Shown here: piece by piece, positions 1-7,796 of the stretch
How the letters are laid out: every line of letters begins with the position of its first letter
Numbering within the stretch: position 1 is the stretch's first letter
Source of the DNA: Citreicoccus inhibens
GTDB taxonomy: Bacteria; Myxococcota; Myxococcia; Myxococcales; Myxococcaceae
NCBI RefSeq assembly: GCF_019039035.1
Contig: NZ_JAHNZT010000001.1
Coordinates: 398,049-462,048 of the forward strand
DNA length: 64,000 nucleotides
Direction of reading: 5' to 3'
Position numbers and translations under genes: made by a program
Notes under the pieces: model-generated
What the model was told of the DNA's origin: nothing
Databases searched by the model: none
Seen by the model: the letters and a program-made list of their open reading frames with translations, nothing else

Positions 1-2
1 AC

Positions 3-515
3 ATCCTCGGGGCGCTGGCCCCCGAGAAGGCCGCCGCGCTGGAGGCCCACACGGTGGAGTGCGAGCCGTGCGCGCGCCTGCTCCAGGAGGAGGCCCTGCT
101 GGAGGAGCAGGCCCATGAGGTCGCCGCGACGTTCGCCCCGCGTGAGCACCGGGTCCTCCGCCCCGCGGCATGGGGAGGGCGGCGCGTGGCAGCCGGCGCG
201 ATGAGCGCGCTGCTGGCGGCGGCGGCGTCCCTGGCGCTCGTGGTGCATCGGGGCGGCACGCCCCCCCCCACGAGCCTTCCGCCCAGCGCCCACGCCAGCG
301 CGGGCCCGGTGGTGGAGTTCGACGAAGGCGCCGAGGTTCCGCAAGTCGTCATGGTGGCCTGCCCCGACCTGGCAACGGAGGCCGAGTGCACCCAGTCGGC
401 CGTCGCCCGAGGCCTGCTGGTGCTGTCCCCTGGAGGGGTGGCCGAGGTCCCTCGCTACGAGGGCCACAGTGGCTTCCCCGCTGGCGCGCTCCCTTCGGGG
501 CCCGCGTCCCTGTGA
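3..515 (+). CDS. Anti-sigma-factor-like zinc-finger membrane protein, 5' truncated by window edge
   Basis: The reading frame is open from base 3, so the true start lies outside the window; a GTG at 54 would be an internal start. The first visible residues contain H-x3-C-x2-C (AHTVECEPC), the signature of zinc-binding anti-sigma domains that hold ECF sigma factors. A coiled, acidic stretch follows (LLEEQAHEVAATF), then a hydrophobic segment of about 18 residues (AGAMSALLAAAASLALVV) that should span the inner membrane, and a short extracytoplasmic tail with two cysteines. It ends 11 bases before the next gene, so the two are probably co-transcribed. The partner sigma factor, if any, would be upstream and is not visible. 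Anti-sigma function is inferred from the motif and the single membrane segment. Confidence 0.6.
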   Translation: MLGALAPEKAAALEAHTVECEPCARLLQEEALLEEQAHEVAATFAPREHRVLRPAAWGGRRVAAGAMSALLAAAASLALVVHRGGTPPPTSLPPSAHASAGPVVEFDEGAEVPQVVMVACPDLATEAECTQSAVARGLLVLSPGGVAEVPRYEGHSGFPAGALPSGPASL

Positions 516-526
516 GCGCACTCGTG

Positions 527-1717
527 ATGACCTTGCTCAAGCGCTGTCGTCCGCTGCTGCTCGCATTGCTCGCCTCGGCCACCACCGTGGCCAGCGCGGA
601 GCCGCCCGCGCCCGCGCCTCAGAAGTCCAAGCTCCCGGTGGGCTGGTACGTGACGGAGAGCGCCCCGCAGCACTACGAGGCCAGTGTCGAGACCTCCAGC
701 CCCTGCGAAGGCTCGCGCAGCGCGGTGCTCCACTCACGCACGAAGAACGCCAACGGCTACGGCACGTTCATGCAGGCCTTCGGCGCGCAGGACTTCCGAG
801 GCAAGCGCCTGCGCTTCTCCGCCAACATGCGGGTGAGTGACGTGCAGGGCTGGGCGGGCCTGTGGATGCGCGTGGAGGGCGCGGATCCCCGGCTGCCGCT
901 CGCCTTCGACAACATGCAGTCACGCGCGTTGATGGGCACCACCCGCTGCAAGCGCTTCGACGTGGTGCTGGACGTGCCGCAGGACGCGACCACCATCATG
1001 GCGGGCCTCATCATGAGCGGCACGGGCGAGGCGTGGCTGGACGGCGTGCGCTTCGACACGGTGGACGCCTCGGTGCCCGTGACGGATCTGCTCGCGTCCC
1101 GGCCCGTGCTCCCTCCGGCCCCCAAGGGGCTGGAGGCCGAGCCCGTCGTGTCCAAGAACGACATGGTCGCGCTGGGGCGAGTGGGCGACATCTGGTTCAA
1201 CCATGGCCGCGTCAACGGTCACCCGACCTTCATCCGCCAGGCGACAGGGACGTGGCAGAGCCTCATGGGAGAAGAACTCTTCGAGCACGGCATCGAGGTG
1301 AACGGGACGCTGGAGCAGCGCGACGTCAAGGTGAAGGTCACCTCGGGGGGACCCGTCACCACCATCAAGGGGACCTGGGGCCCGGACGACGTCTTCATCG
1401 AGTTCAGCGCGCAGAAGCTCACCATGCAGTGGGGCATCTACACGCGCGAGTTGGTCCGGGACCTGGAGAATGCGTCCAGCCCGCAGTGCAATCGCTACCA
1501 CATCGTGGAAGGCCCACGAGAGACGGACCAGTTGGAGCTGTGCGGTGCGACGCTGGGGACACGCCCACCCCTGACCCAGTTGGTGGCGGCCTTCCTGGGC
1601 AATGGCTTCCGCGCCACTCCCCGCTTCAACGCGCTGCCCGTCCCCATGCCGCCCATTGACCGGCGAACCAACGTCCAGTCAACCGAGCGGTCCGGCCTTC
1701 AGCGCATGGCGCAGTAG
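527..1717 (+). CDS. Secreted protein with a carbohydrate-binding-like beta-sandwich domain, function unknown
   Basis: The protein has 396 residues. The start is placed at ATG 527 because a signal peptide follows at once (basic MTLLKRCR, hydrophobic LLLALLASATTVASA, cleavage near residue 24). Residues about 35-185 look like a jelly-roll domain of the kind attached to secreted hydrolases: the run FRGKRLRFSANMRV followed by GWAGLWMRVEG is typical of these beta-sandwiches. The C-terminal half (about 215-396) has no motif I recognise; it holds repeated strand-like segments such as GTLEQRDVKVKVTSGG. It follows the truncated zinc-finger membrane gene by 11 bases and may belong to its regulon. Exported location is well supported by the signal peptide; ligand and role are unknown. 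Confidence 0.55.
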   Translation: MTLLKRCRPLLLALLASATTVASAEPPAPAPQKSKLPVGWYVTESAPQHYEASVETSSPCEGSRSAVLHSRTKNANGYGTFMQAFGAQDFRGKRLRFSANMRVSDVQGWAGLWMRVEGADPRLPLAFDNMQSRALMGTTRCKRFDVVLDVPQDATTIMAGLIMSGTGEAWLDGVRFDTVDASVPVTDLLASRPVLPPAPKGLEAEPVVSKNDMVALGRVGDIWFNHGRVNGHPTFIRQATGTWQSLMGEELFEHGIEVNGTLEQRDVKVKVTSGGPVTTIKGTWGPDDVFIEFSAQKLTMQWGIYTRELVRDLENASSPQCNRYHIVEGPRETDQLELCGATLGTRPPLTQLVAAFLGNGFRATPRFNALPVPMPPIDRRTNVQSTERSGLQRMAQ

Positions 1718-1721
1718 CGAA

Positions 1722-1745
1722 GGCCCGGAACCTTCATCCCGGGCC
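1722..1745. terminator. Probable bidirectional terminator
   Basis: A 7-bp perfect stem, GGCCCGG (1722-1728) with CCGGGCC (1739-1745) and a 10-base loop, lies between the convergent ends of the genes at 527-1717 and 1752-2942. Its place in the only gap between converging genes supports a terminator. There is no T tract, which is common in such GC-rich genomes. Confidence 0.45.
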
Positions 1746-1751
1746 CGGGAG

Positions 1752-2942
1752 CTAGAAAGCGAAGTCCCGCTCCAGCGTCTCGCCCCCCGCCTGCACCGTG
1801 AGGTGAGCGGAGTGGGCACCGGTGGCGGAGGCCGTCGTCAGGTCGAAGGACATGCCCTCGGGTCCCTGCACGGGCTTGAGCGAGGGGCGGCCTGGGGACA
1901 GGAACACCGCGGCCGTCACCGCGCGCGAGCCCAGAGGCTGCACGAGGAGCCGAACCCGCTGACGCTCCCGCACCAGCACCACGCGGAAGTCACGCCGCTC
2001 ATCCAACACCTCGCGGTGCTCGGGATGACGCGCGGCCATGGGACGAGGCGTGGCCGGGGTCCGCGACGTGCGCGCCCCCGGCATGGCGGGGAGACCTTCC
2101 TCCTCCAGGGACAGGGCCTCCTCGATGGCCGCGTCACCTTCATCCAGCGCCAGCACGGCCTGGGCACACTCGCCACACTGGGCCGTGTGCGCATCCACCC
2201 GGGCGCGCTCCTCGGCGCTCATCATCCCCAGGTCGAAGCGCCAGAGCTCTTCTTCAGTCAGGTGATACCGCGGGGGCGCATCCACCAGCGCGGTGTCTTC
2301 AATGTCCGCGCGGCACTGCGCGCAATCCCTCACATGGGCCGAGGCGTCCTGCGCCTTTCCCGCCCACAGGGACACCAGGTCATCGCACTCGGCGCGCGCG
2401 GAGTACCACCACGCACGGGCGCGCTCGGCGGAGTCCAGGAGGTCACGCTCCTGCCGGCGCTGCGGATTGAGGGGGATGAACCAACGAGCTCGCGCATGCA
2501 GCGCGGAATCCAGATTCGCCAGCGCGGCCAGGAACCGCTCGCGATACAAGGCTCCCTCGCCTTGAAGGGCACCGTGGAGCGACTCCCAGGTGGCCAGCGC
2601 GTGGGCCATGGACGCCGCACGGTCCCGGGCCGCCAGACCTTCCAGCGACGAGGCGCGCCACAGCTCCGCCTCGTCTCCCCCATCCCCCAACGCCACTTCC
2701 ATGGCCTCCTCGGCGGCCCGCAGCAGCGCGGTCTGAAGCGCCTGCGGTTTCTGCTCGTGGAGCCAGGCCTCGACTTGAGAGCGGCCCAGGCGCCTCAGGG
2801 CGGCATCCACGCCCTCCGTGCCGAGAACCGTCGAGCGCCGGAGAACCTCTCCTGCCACCTCGAGCACCTCCCCCACGGAGGTAGAACCCGAAGCCAGACG
2901 CGCGCGCCTGACCTGGTACCGAGTGAGCGCCGCGTCGTTCAT
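1752..2942 (-). CDS. Soluble double zinc-finger (anti-sigma-like) protein
   Basis: The protein has 396 residues and no signal peptide or membrane segment. Residues about 1-195 are helical and unlike anything I recognise. Two H-x3-C-x2-C zinc motifs follow within 50 residues (HVRDCAQC, then HTAQCGEC), each the core of an anti-sigma zinc-finger domain. An acidic linker (DEGDAAIEEALSLEEEGL), a Pro/Thr/Arg linker and a C-terminal beta-rich region (about 310-396) complete it. It starts 43 bases after the end of the sigma factor gene on the same strand, so the two probably form one operon and regulatory unit. Anti-sigma activity is inferred from motif and position. Most anti-sigma factors have one such domain and a membrane segment; this one has two and none. 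Confidence 0.6.
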   Translation of the reverse strand: MNDAALTRYQVRRARLASGSTSVGEVLEVAGEVLRRSTVLGTEGVDAALRRLGRSQVEAWLHEQKPQALQTALLRAAEEAMEVALGDGGDEAELWRASSLEGLAARDRAASMAHALATWESLHGALQGEGALYRERFLAALANLDSALHARARWFIPLNPQRRQERDLLDSAERARAWWYSARAECDDLVSLWAGKAQDASAHVRDCAQCRADIEDTALVDAPPRYHLTEEELWRFDLGMMSAEERARVDAHTAQCGECAQAVLALDEGDAAIEEALSLEEEGLPAMPGARTSRTPATPRPMAARHPEHREVLDERRDFRVVLVRERQRVRLLVQPLGSRAVTAAVFLSPGRPSLKPVQGPEGMSFDLTTASATGAHSAHLTVQAGGETLERDFAF

Positions 2943-2985
2943 GACGACAGCCCTCCAGCGCCTCGTGACTTGGATTCACGCGTGC

Positions 2986-3744
2986 TCATGCTTCCTCCTC
3001 GGGGCTCGCTTCGCCCTGCAGCTCGAGCAAGTACAACCGCAGATAGGCCTGCGCTCGACTGACGCGCTTGTAGGAGTTGACCACGGTGATGTTCAGGCGA
3101 CGTGCGCATTCCTCGTGATCCTCCACGTCCTCGTGGTGATAAAGCTCCCATGCTCCAGCCTCCTTGGGGTGTTCCTGCTGGAGCCGCGCATACGCGGCCC
3201 AGTAAAGCTCCTGCGCTTCGGCGCGCTCGTCCCGACGCTTCGAGCCCTCCACCGCGCGGGCGATCTCCGCGGGGGACTCCTCCATCGCGTCGTCTGGATT
3301 GACGGGCGCGTATGCGAGGTCCTCCCGGTTCCGCCGGTAGAAGTCGATGGCCACGTGCTTGACGATGCGCAGGAAGAACGTCTTCGGCGACGCGCTCTTG
3401 CCGGGCATCTGCTCAGACACGCCACGGAATTGATCCAGTCCGCGGGCGATGAACTTCCCCACCGCGTCTTGGAAGAGCTCATCCGCATCCGCGGGTGAGC
3501 CCCGGCCATAACTCGCCTGAATCTTGCTGACGACGTACCGCGAAGGCCGGGCCCACCGCGCGCACAGCGCTCCGAGCGGGCCACTGAACGGCTCACCCGA
3601 GTTGCGGCGGCGGGTCACCTCCGCGAACAATTCCTCATCCGAGAGCTGCTCGTACACCGGAAGGACCTGGGAGCTGCCCCAGGAGCCTTGCTCCCAGGGG
3701 GTTGGATTACGGGGATGTGGCGCGGCAACGTACCACGTTGGCAT
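2986..3744 (-). CDS. ECF-type RNA polymerase sigma factor
   Basis: The protein has 252 residues, starting at the ATG at 3744 (MPTWYVAAP). Longer in-frame starts exist upstream but would add an atypical Arg/Gly-rich leader. A region-2-like segment is visible: DELFQDAVGKFIARG, then SPKTFFLRIVKHVAIDFYRR, which matches the core RNA polymerase and -10 binding helices of sigma-70 family proteins. The C-terminal part (ECARRLNITVVNSYKRVSRAQAYLRLYL) fits a region-4 helix-turn-helix. An acidic linker joins them. The gene precedes a soluble double zinc-finger protein on the same strand, the arrangement expected of a sigma/anti-sigma pair. The leader region is longer than in most ECF factors. The controlled regulon cannot be read from the window. 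Confidence 0.75.
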   Translation of the reverse strand: MPTWYVAAPHPRNPTPWEQGSWGSSQVLPVYEQLSDEELFAEVTRRRNSGEPFSGPLGALCARWARPSRYVVSKIQASYGRGSPADADELFQDAVGKFIARGLDQFRGVSEQMPGKSASPKTFFLRIVKHVAIDFYRRNREDLAYAPVNPDDAMEESPAEIARAVEGSKRRDERAEAQELYWAAYARLQQEHPKEAGAWELYHHEDVEDHEECARRLNITVVNSYKRVSRAQAYLRLYLLELQGEASPEEEA

Positions 3745-4085
3745 CCTCTGGCAGCCTCCGATGAAGCGAGGGCACCCGCGACCCGGACGACCGGACAATC
3801 GGGGCACCGTGAAGGGGCCCGACGCAAGGACGATGGGTTCCTGACAGTCATACGCCCCCCGGCGAGGCCCCCGGAGGGAAAAATCCCTCCTGTCAGGCAA
3901 TCCACCGCTCGCCGTCCCTCGCCGCAACGCTTTCGAGCGCCCGGCCGAGCAGGCCCCACAAGCCGTGGTTCAACTCCACGCATGTGCCTCTGGCACGTGT
4001 CCGCCGGCGGTCCGGCACTGAATTTTGGATTCAGACCCACGGCCTGCTCACTCGGGCGCTCACCTTCCTTTCGGAGTCCCCTGTC
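3745..4085. other. Intergenic region, divergent promoter region with nested inverted repeat
   Basis: These 341 bases separate the minus-strand sigma factor gene from the plus-strand phosphatase gene, so promoters for both should lie here. The one clear element is a nested inverted repeat at 3840-3897. I see no gene and no convincing -35/-10 pair. Confidence 0.4.
3840..3897. repeat. Nested inverted repeat
   Basis: The outer arms CCTGACAG (3840-3847) and CTGTCAGG (3890-3897) are perfectly complementary over 8 bp. Inside, next to the right arm, GGAGGGA (3873-3879) and TCCCTCC (3884-3890) form a 7-bp hairpin with an AAAA loop; the outer and inner right arms share base 3890. It lies between divergent genes and could be an operator or an RNA element. 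No function can be read from the sequence. Confidence 0.4.
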
Positions 4086-4793
4086 ATGTCCGCGCGCACC
4101 ATCGTCATTGGCGACCTCCATGGCTGCTACCACGAGGCCTTGGAGCTGCTCGCCAAGGTCGGCGCGACGCGGAGCGACCGCGTCATCTTCGCCGGCGACC
4201 TCGTGGACCGCGGGCCTCAGCAGCGCGAGTGCGTGGAGCTGGCCATGCAGCACGAGGCCGTCCTCGGCAACCACGAAGAGAAGCACCTCCAGCAGCGCCA
4301 CCGCGCCGACGAGAAGCTGCTGCCCGACCATCTGGAGACGCGCCGCGCGCTGGAGCCCCACCACTTCGATTGGATGGGGCGACTGCCGCACTACCTGCGG
4401 CTGCCCGAGCACAACGCCGTGGTGGTTCACGCGGGCCTGATGCCCGGCATCCCCGTCGAGTCGCAGGATCCGTATCACCTGCTGCATGCGCAGTGCATCC
4501 AGCCCCCCACCAAGAAGAGCTACTGGCCTTCCAAGGCCCCCCAGAGCGCGACCTTCTGGACGCACCACTGGCGTGGACCCGAGCGAATCATCTTCGGCCA
4601 CACGGTGTTCGACCGGCCGCTCGTCACCGAGCACGCGGTGGGAATCGACACAGGCTGCGTCTACGGACGTTCGCTGACCGCGGTGGTGCTGCCGTCCTGG
4701 GAGTTCGTCTCGGTGCCTGCCCGGAGCACGTACCGGGGTGGCAAGACCGTCGCGAGAATCCCCGTGCACGGCGACGTGTGCGCCTTCTCGTAG
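4086..4793 (+). CDS. PPP-family metallophosphatase (Ser/Thr phosphatase / diadenosine polyphosphatase-like)
   Basis: The protein has 235 residues, starting at ATG 4086; an upstream in-frame ATG at 3984 would add an improbable leader. The PPP signature set is complete: GDLHG (residues 9-13), GDLVDRG (37-43) and GNHE (61-64), which bind the two catalytic metal ions, then later metal ligands in VVHAGLMPG and GHTVFDRP. The short length and lack of extra domains match lambda-phosphatase/PrpE/ApaH-like enzymes that hydrolyse phosphoproteins or dinucleoside polyphosphates. The substrate cannot be told from sequence. It ends 44 bases before the Y RNA on the same strand. A link with RNA-end or stress metabolism is possible but is inference only. 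Confidence 0.8.
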   Translation: MSARTIVIGDLHGCYHEALELLAKVGATRSDRVIFAGDLVDRGPQQRECVELAMQHEAVLGNHEEKHLQQRHRADEKLLPDHLETRRALEPHHFDWMGRLPHYLRLPEHNAVVVHAGLMPGIPVESQDPYHLLHAQCIQPPTKKSYWPSKAPQSATFWTHHWRGPERIIFGHTVFDRPLVTEHAVGIDTGCVYGRSLTAVVLPSWEFVSVPARSTYRGGKTVARIPVHGDVCAFS

Positions 4794-4837
4794 GCCCTTC
4801 GACGTCTTCTCTTCTCGTCTTCGGTTTCTTCGACTTC

Positions 4838-4974
4838 GCGTCCGGCCGCTGAGGCCCCACAAGCCCTCGCTCATCCAGATGTCGCGGGTTCGAATCCCGC
4901 CGTGGCCACTTTCGTGGCCTCGTAGCTCAGGTTGGTAGAGCACTGGCAGAAACACGGCTTCAGCACTCGGGCGC
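4838..4974 (+). ncRNA. yrlA: YrlA-type bacterial Y RNA with circularly permuted tRNA-like module
   Basis: The flanks pair as a long stem: GCGTCCGG (4838-4845) with TCGGGCGC (4967-4974), a 2x2 internal loop, then GCTGAGGCC (4848-4856) with GGCTTCAGC (4956-4964). Inside lies a tRNA core in permuted order. CCAG (4875-4878) pairs with CTGG (4943-4946) as an open anticodon-like stem. A T arm follows (GCGGG, loop TTCGAAT, CCCGC; 4884-4900). An acceptor-like helix (4901-4922) is closed by a TTTC loop, with GGCCAC/GTGGCC as its perfect core and one T-T mismatch. A D arm ends it (GCTC/GAGC, 4925-4941, with a GG-containing loop). This is the layout I recall for the tRNA-like domain of Y RNAs bound by bacterial Ro60 (Rsr), and an Rsr-like gene starts 24 bases downstream. 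Exact transcript ends are unknown. Confidence 0.82.
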
Positions 4975-4998
4975 ACTTTTCCCCGGAGGGGGACTTCC

Positions 4999-6762
4999 AT
5001 GACCACGACCCAGAACCCGACGTCTCTGCCGGAGGCGCATCATGGTCCCGCCGAGCGACTGCTCGAGCTGGTCCTCGGCGGCTCGGCGCACCTGTGGCAC
5101 AACCGTCCTGGCCTCAACGTGTCCGGCACCTGGTACGCGGCGGCCCACGCCACTCCGCAGCAGCGCGCCCGCGGTCGTCCCGTGGCGCCGGGCTTGTTCG
5201 CGCCCGCGGCGGTGAACCTCTACCGACAGCTCCTCGACATCTACCGACTCAACGCCGAGCTGATGGCCCACTTCGCGTCCTATGCGTTGACGCAGACCGA
5301 CTGGCGCGACCTCAAGGTCGCCACGTGCGCGCTCATGCTCGTGCAGGAGCACGCCGGCCAGCCCGTGCGCGGGGACCAGGGGGAGATCGCCTTCCACGAC
5401 GACGATTGGCGCGCCATCGGCGAGGCCATGGTGCTGCACTACGAGCGCAAGTCCCTCCGCATGCTGACGCCCAAGTCGGTGCTGCGCGTGGCCGAGCTGC
5501 TCGAGCACCCGGAGATCGCCCAGCTCAACCGAGCCGCGGGCTTTGGTGATCCCGCGTCCCGCAAGGCGCCGCTGGGTCGATGGAAGCGCGTGGCCACCCG
5601 GTGGCTCGCGGCGCGCGAGTCGAACCTGCCGATGCTCCAAGGGCTGGTGAAGGCCGGCTACAAGGAGACGCTGAAGAAGCTGGCGCGCAAGGCGGGCTAC
5701 AAGCCGTCCTCGCCGACCTTCTTCGAGGTGCTCGGGTGGAAGCAGAAGCAGTCTGCCGGGGGGCACCGCGCGGTGGGCCTCGAAGGGCTGCGACTGGTGA
5801 AGCGTGAGCGCTTCGATGGCCTCAGCGAGGCGGAAATCTGCGAGTGGATCAGCCTGGAGCGACTCTCCTACAAGGACGTCGTGGGGCGCTTGCCGAAGGA
5901 CGTGGGACTCACGCCGGCCATCCTGGCGGCGGTGCTCCCGTCCCTCTCGGATCGCGACCTGCGCATGCTGACGCCCACGCTGGAGGAGCTGGGGCTGTTG
6001 GAGGACTCCGCCGTGAAGGCGCGCTGGGAGAAGGCCGTGGCCAGCGCGACGGATCAGCGCGCGCTCAACATCGCGAAGAACGTGCGCGGCCAAGCCCTGC
6101 GCCAGAAGCTGGAGGAGGCAAGCGACAACGCCGCGCGGCAGGCCGTGGCCGAGGCGACGGCGGAGACGGACGTGCGAGTCATGTTCCTCGTCGACAAGTC
6201 GGGGTCGATGGAAGGCGCCATCGAGCAGTCGAAGGAGGCGCTCGCGCGAATCCTCGCGGGCTTCCCCTTGGACAAGCTGCACGTGGCGGCGTTCGACACC
6301 ATGGGCACGTTGCTCAAGCCCAAGGCGTCCAACCGCGCGGCGGTCCAGCACATGCTGGGCGGCGTGAAGGCGTCCGGGGGCACGGTGCACGGCGCTGCGG
6401 TGCATGCACTGCACCGCGACGGCGTACGGGTGCCCACTGACGCGCGGCTCGTGGTCATCGTGGTGGGAGACGAGGCGGGAGAGGCGGGCGATCAGTTCGC
6501 TCGGGCGTTCCGGGATTGTGGCTACACCGTGTCCGCCCTGGCGCTGATGGTGAGTGTGGTGGGCGCGCGAGGCAACACGGTGCGCACGTGCGCCGCACAG
6601 CTCCGCGTGCCGTTCAGTGAGGTGCAGGTGGAGCAGTTCGCGGACCCGTACCAGGTTCCGCGGGTGCTCAAGGCGTTGCTGGACGCACCCGCGGCCACGG
6701 GAGTCAGCCAGTCTGGCTGGGTCGAGCGGGTCATGCGGACACCGTTGTTGAAGGTGGCTTGA
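4999..6762 (+). CDS. rsr: Ro60/Rsr-like TROVE-vWA RNA-binding protein
   Basis: The protein has 587 residues, starting at ATG 4999 behind a strong GGAGGGGG site (4985-4992). Residues about 20-370 are a long helical-repeat region (TWYAAAHATP, VATCALMLVQEHAG, RELLEHPEIAQL-like helices), as expected of the TROVE ring. Residues about 393-560 form a von Willebrand A domain: VRVMFLVDKSGSMEG holds the metal-binding D399-x-S401-x-S403 motif, followed by TVHGAAVHAL and VVIVVGDEAGEAGD. In the Ro family the helical ring binds misfolded RNA ends and Y RNA. The Y RNA encoded just upstream makes this assignment strong even though the N-terminal half is divergent. Probable roles, from the family, are RNA quality control and RNA decay with exoribonucleases. 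Two genes follow at 28 and 19 base spacing. Confidence 0.78.
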   Translation: MTTTQNPTSLPEAHHGPAERLLELVLGGSAHLWHNRPGLNVSGTWYAAAHATPQQRARGRPVAPGLFAPAAVNLYRQLLDIYRLNAELMAHFASYALTQTDWRDLKVATCALMLVQEHAGQPVRGDQGEIAFHDDDWRAIGEAMVLHYERKSLRMLTPKSVLRVAELLEHPEIAQLNRAAGFGDPASRKAPLGRWKRVATRWLAARESNLPMLQGLVKAGYKETLKKLARKAGYKPSSPTFFEVLGWKQKQSAGGHRAVGLEGLRLVKRERFDGLSEAEICEWISLERLSYKDVVGRLPKDVGLTPAILAAVLPSLSDRDLRMLTPTLEELGLLEDSAVKARWEKAVASATDQRALNIAKNVRGQALRQKLEEASDNAARQAVAEATAETDVRVMFLVDKSGSMEGAIEQSKEALARILAGFPLDKLHVAAFDTMGTLLKPKASNRAAVQHMLGGVKASGGTVHGAAVHALHRDGVRVPTDARLVVIVVGDEAGEAGDQFARAFRDCGYTVSALALMVSVVGARGNTVRTCAAQLRVPFSEVQVEQFADPYQVPRVLKALLDAPAATGVSQSGWVERVMRTPLLKVA

Positions 6763-6790
6763 GGCCTGGCGGCCTCACTCGGAGGCGGAC

Positions 6791-7777
6791 GTGGACTACC
6801 GGAAGTTTCTCGGAAAGGCGCAGTCGATGGTGCTGCCGTATTGCGGCGGCGGGACCGTCGATGCGCCTTCACGCCGCCTCCGCGTCACCGCCCCGGTGCA
6901 TCCGGGCTGGTGGCGCTTCGAAGTGCAGGGGCGTCATGCGACCGCGCGAGAGGTGGCCGAGCCGGAGGGCTTGGACACCTGTCCGCGCGTCCGCGGACAC
7001 CTCTGGGGAACTCGGCTCGTGCGCGACGGCGCGGTCGCGGAGCGACTGGAGCTGATGCCGGAGGAGGAGCCGCCCCGCTTGTCGTGGGTCGTCGCCCGTC
7101 GCTGGCATGACGGCACGCTCCTCTTCGAGAGCCTGGAGTTCGAGAGTGAAGCAGAAGACGTCGCGCGGCGGGCCCTCGAGGAAGGACGAACGCTGGCGGG
7201 AGCCAAGGGCGTCAGCGCGTCGCTGCGCGCGGCCTTTGGCTATGCCGTCGTGGACGCGGCGGCGCGGACCCAGGGCATCCACTTCGCGCCGGCGGAGGTC
7301 CGCGGCAAGGTCCTCGCCATCGCGGCAGGGGGGCGCACCGAGGCCGAGGCGTGTCTCGCGCGACTGCTCACGGAACGCGCACTCCATCAACGCGCCCTGG
7401 CTCGACGAGAGGCCGCGCGGGAGCAAGCCGCACGAGCCCAGCCCCGGCCGGCGCCTGCACGACCCATCGTGCGCCCTGACGGCCGAAGCTCGCACATCGA
7501 GCCGGGAGCCCCCCCGTCCGAGCGCGTGGAGCGCGCGCTGGAGAGCGCGGGCGCGCGGCTCCATGCCCAGCGCCGGCTGAGCAATGGACTGCTCGAAGTG
7601 ACGTTTGGCTTCATGGACGAGCGCTTCATCTCCGTGGTGGACGCGCAGACGCTCCAGGTCCGAGACGCCGGGGTCTGCCTCGCGGGCGCCGACGAACGGG
7701 TGACACTGGAGAGCCTGCCCTCGGTCATTCGCGAGGCCATTGAGTCTGACGTGCTGGTCATCACCCGACACGCCTGA
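6791..7777 (+). CDS. Unknown protein of the Ro/Y RNA operon
   Basis: The protein has 328 residues from a GTG at 6791, 28 bases after the Ro-like gene, and its stop is 19 bases before the JAMM gene. It has no signal peptide or membrane segment. The N-terminal half (about 1-195) carries a compact beta-rich start (VLPYCGGGTVDAPSRRLRVTAP, quoted in part) and Trp-rich strands (HPGWWRFEV). An Arg/Ala/Pro linker spans about 196-245. The C-terminal part (about 248-328: LLEVTFGFMDERFISVVDAQTLQVRDAG) looks like a separate small alpha/beta domain. I do not recognise either domain. Its fixed place between a Ro protein and a JAMM protein suggests it works with them, either as RNA-binding adaptor or as substrate of the peptidase. 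That is inference. Confidence 0.6.
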   Translation: MDYRKFLGKAQSMVLPYCGGGTVDAPSRRLRVTAPVHPGWWRFEVQGRHATAREVAEPEGLDTCPRVRGHLWGTRLVRDGAVAERLELMPEEEPPRLSWVVARRWHDGTLLFESLEFESEAEDVARRALEEGRTLAGAKGVSASLRAAFGYAVVDAAARTQGIHFAPAEVRGKVLAIAAGGRTEAEACLARLLTERALHQRALARREAAREQAARAQPRPAPARPIVRPDGRSSHIEPGAPPSERVERALESAGARLHAQRRLSNGLLEVTFGFMDERFISVVDAQTLQVRDAGVCLAGADERVTLESLPSVIREAIESDVLVITRHA

Positions 7778-7796
7778 CACTGGCAGGAGTCACGTC

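Noticed and set aside
4881-4942. A normal or pseudo tRNA gene
   Set aside because: T and D arms look like a tRNA, but the T arm and acceptor 3' strand come before the acceptor 5' strand and D arm, and the acceptor helix is closed by a loop. The order and the outer stem fit a Y RNA tRNA-like module better.
4838-4974. A two-piece (permuted) tmRNA
   Set aside because: No tag reading frame or pseudoknots are visible and no G-U acceptor pair is seen; the adjacent Ro-like gene explains the structure.
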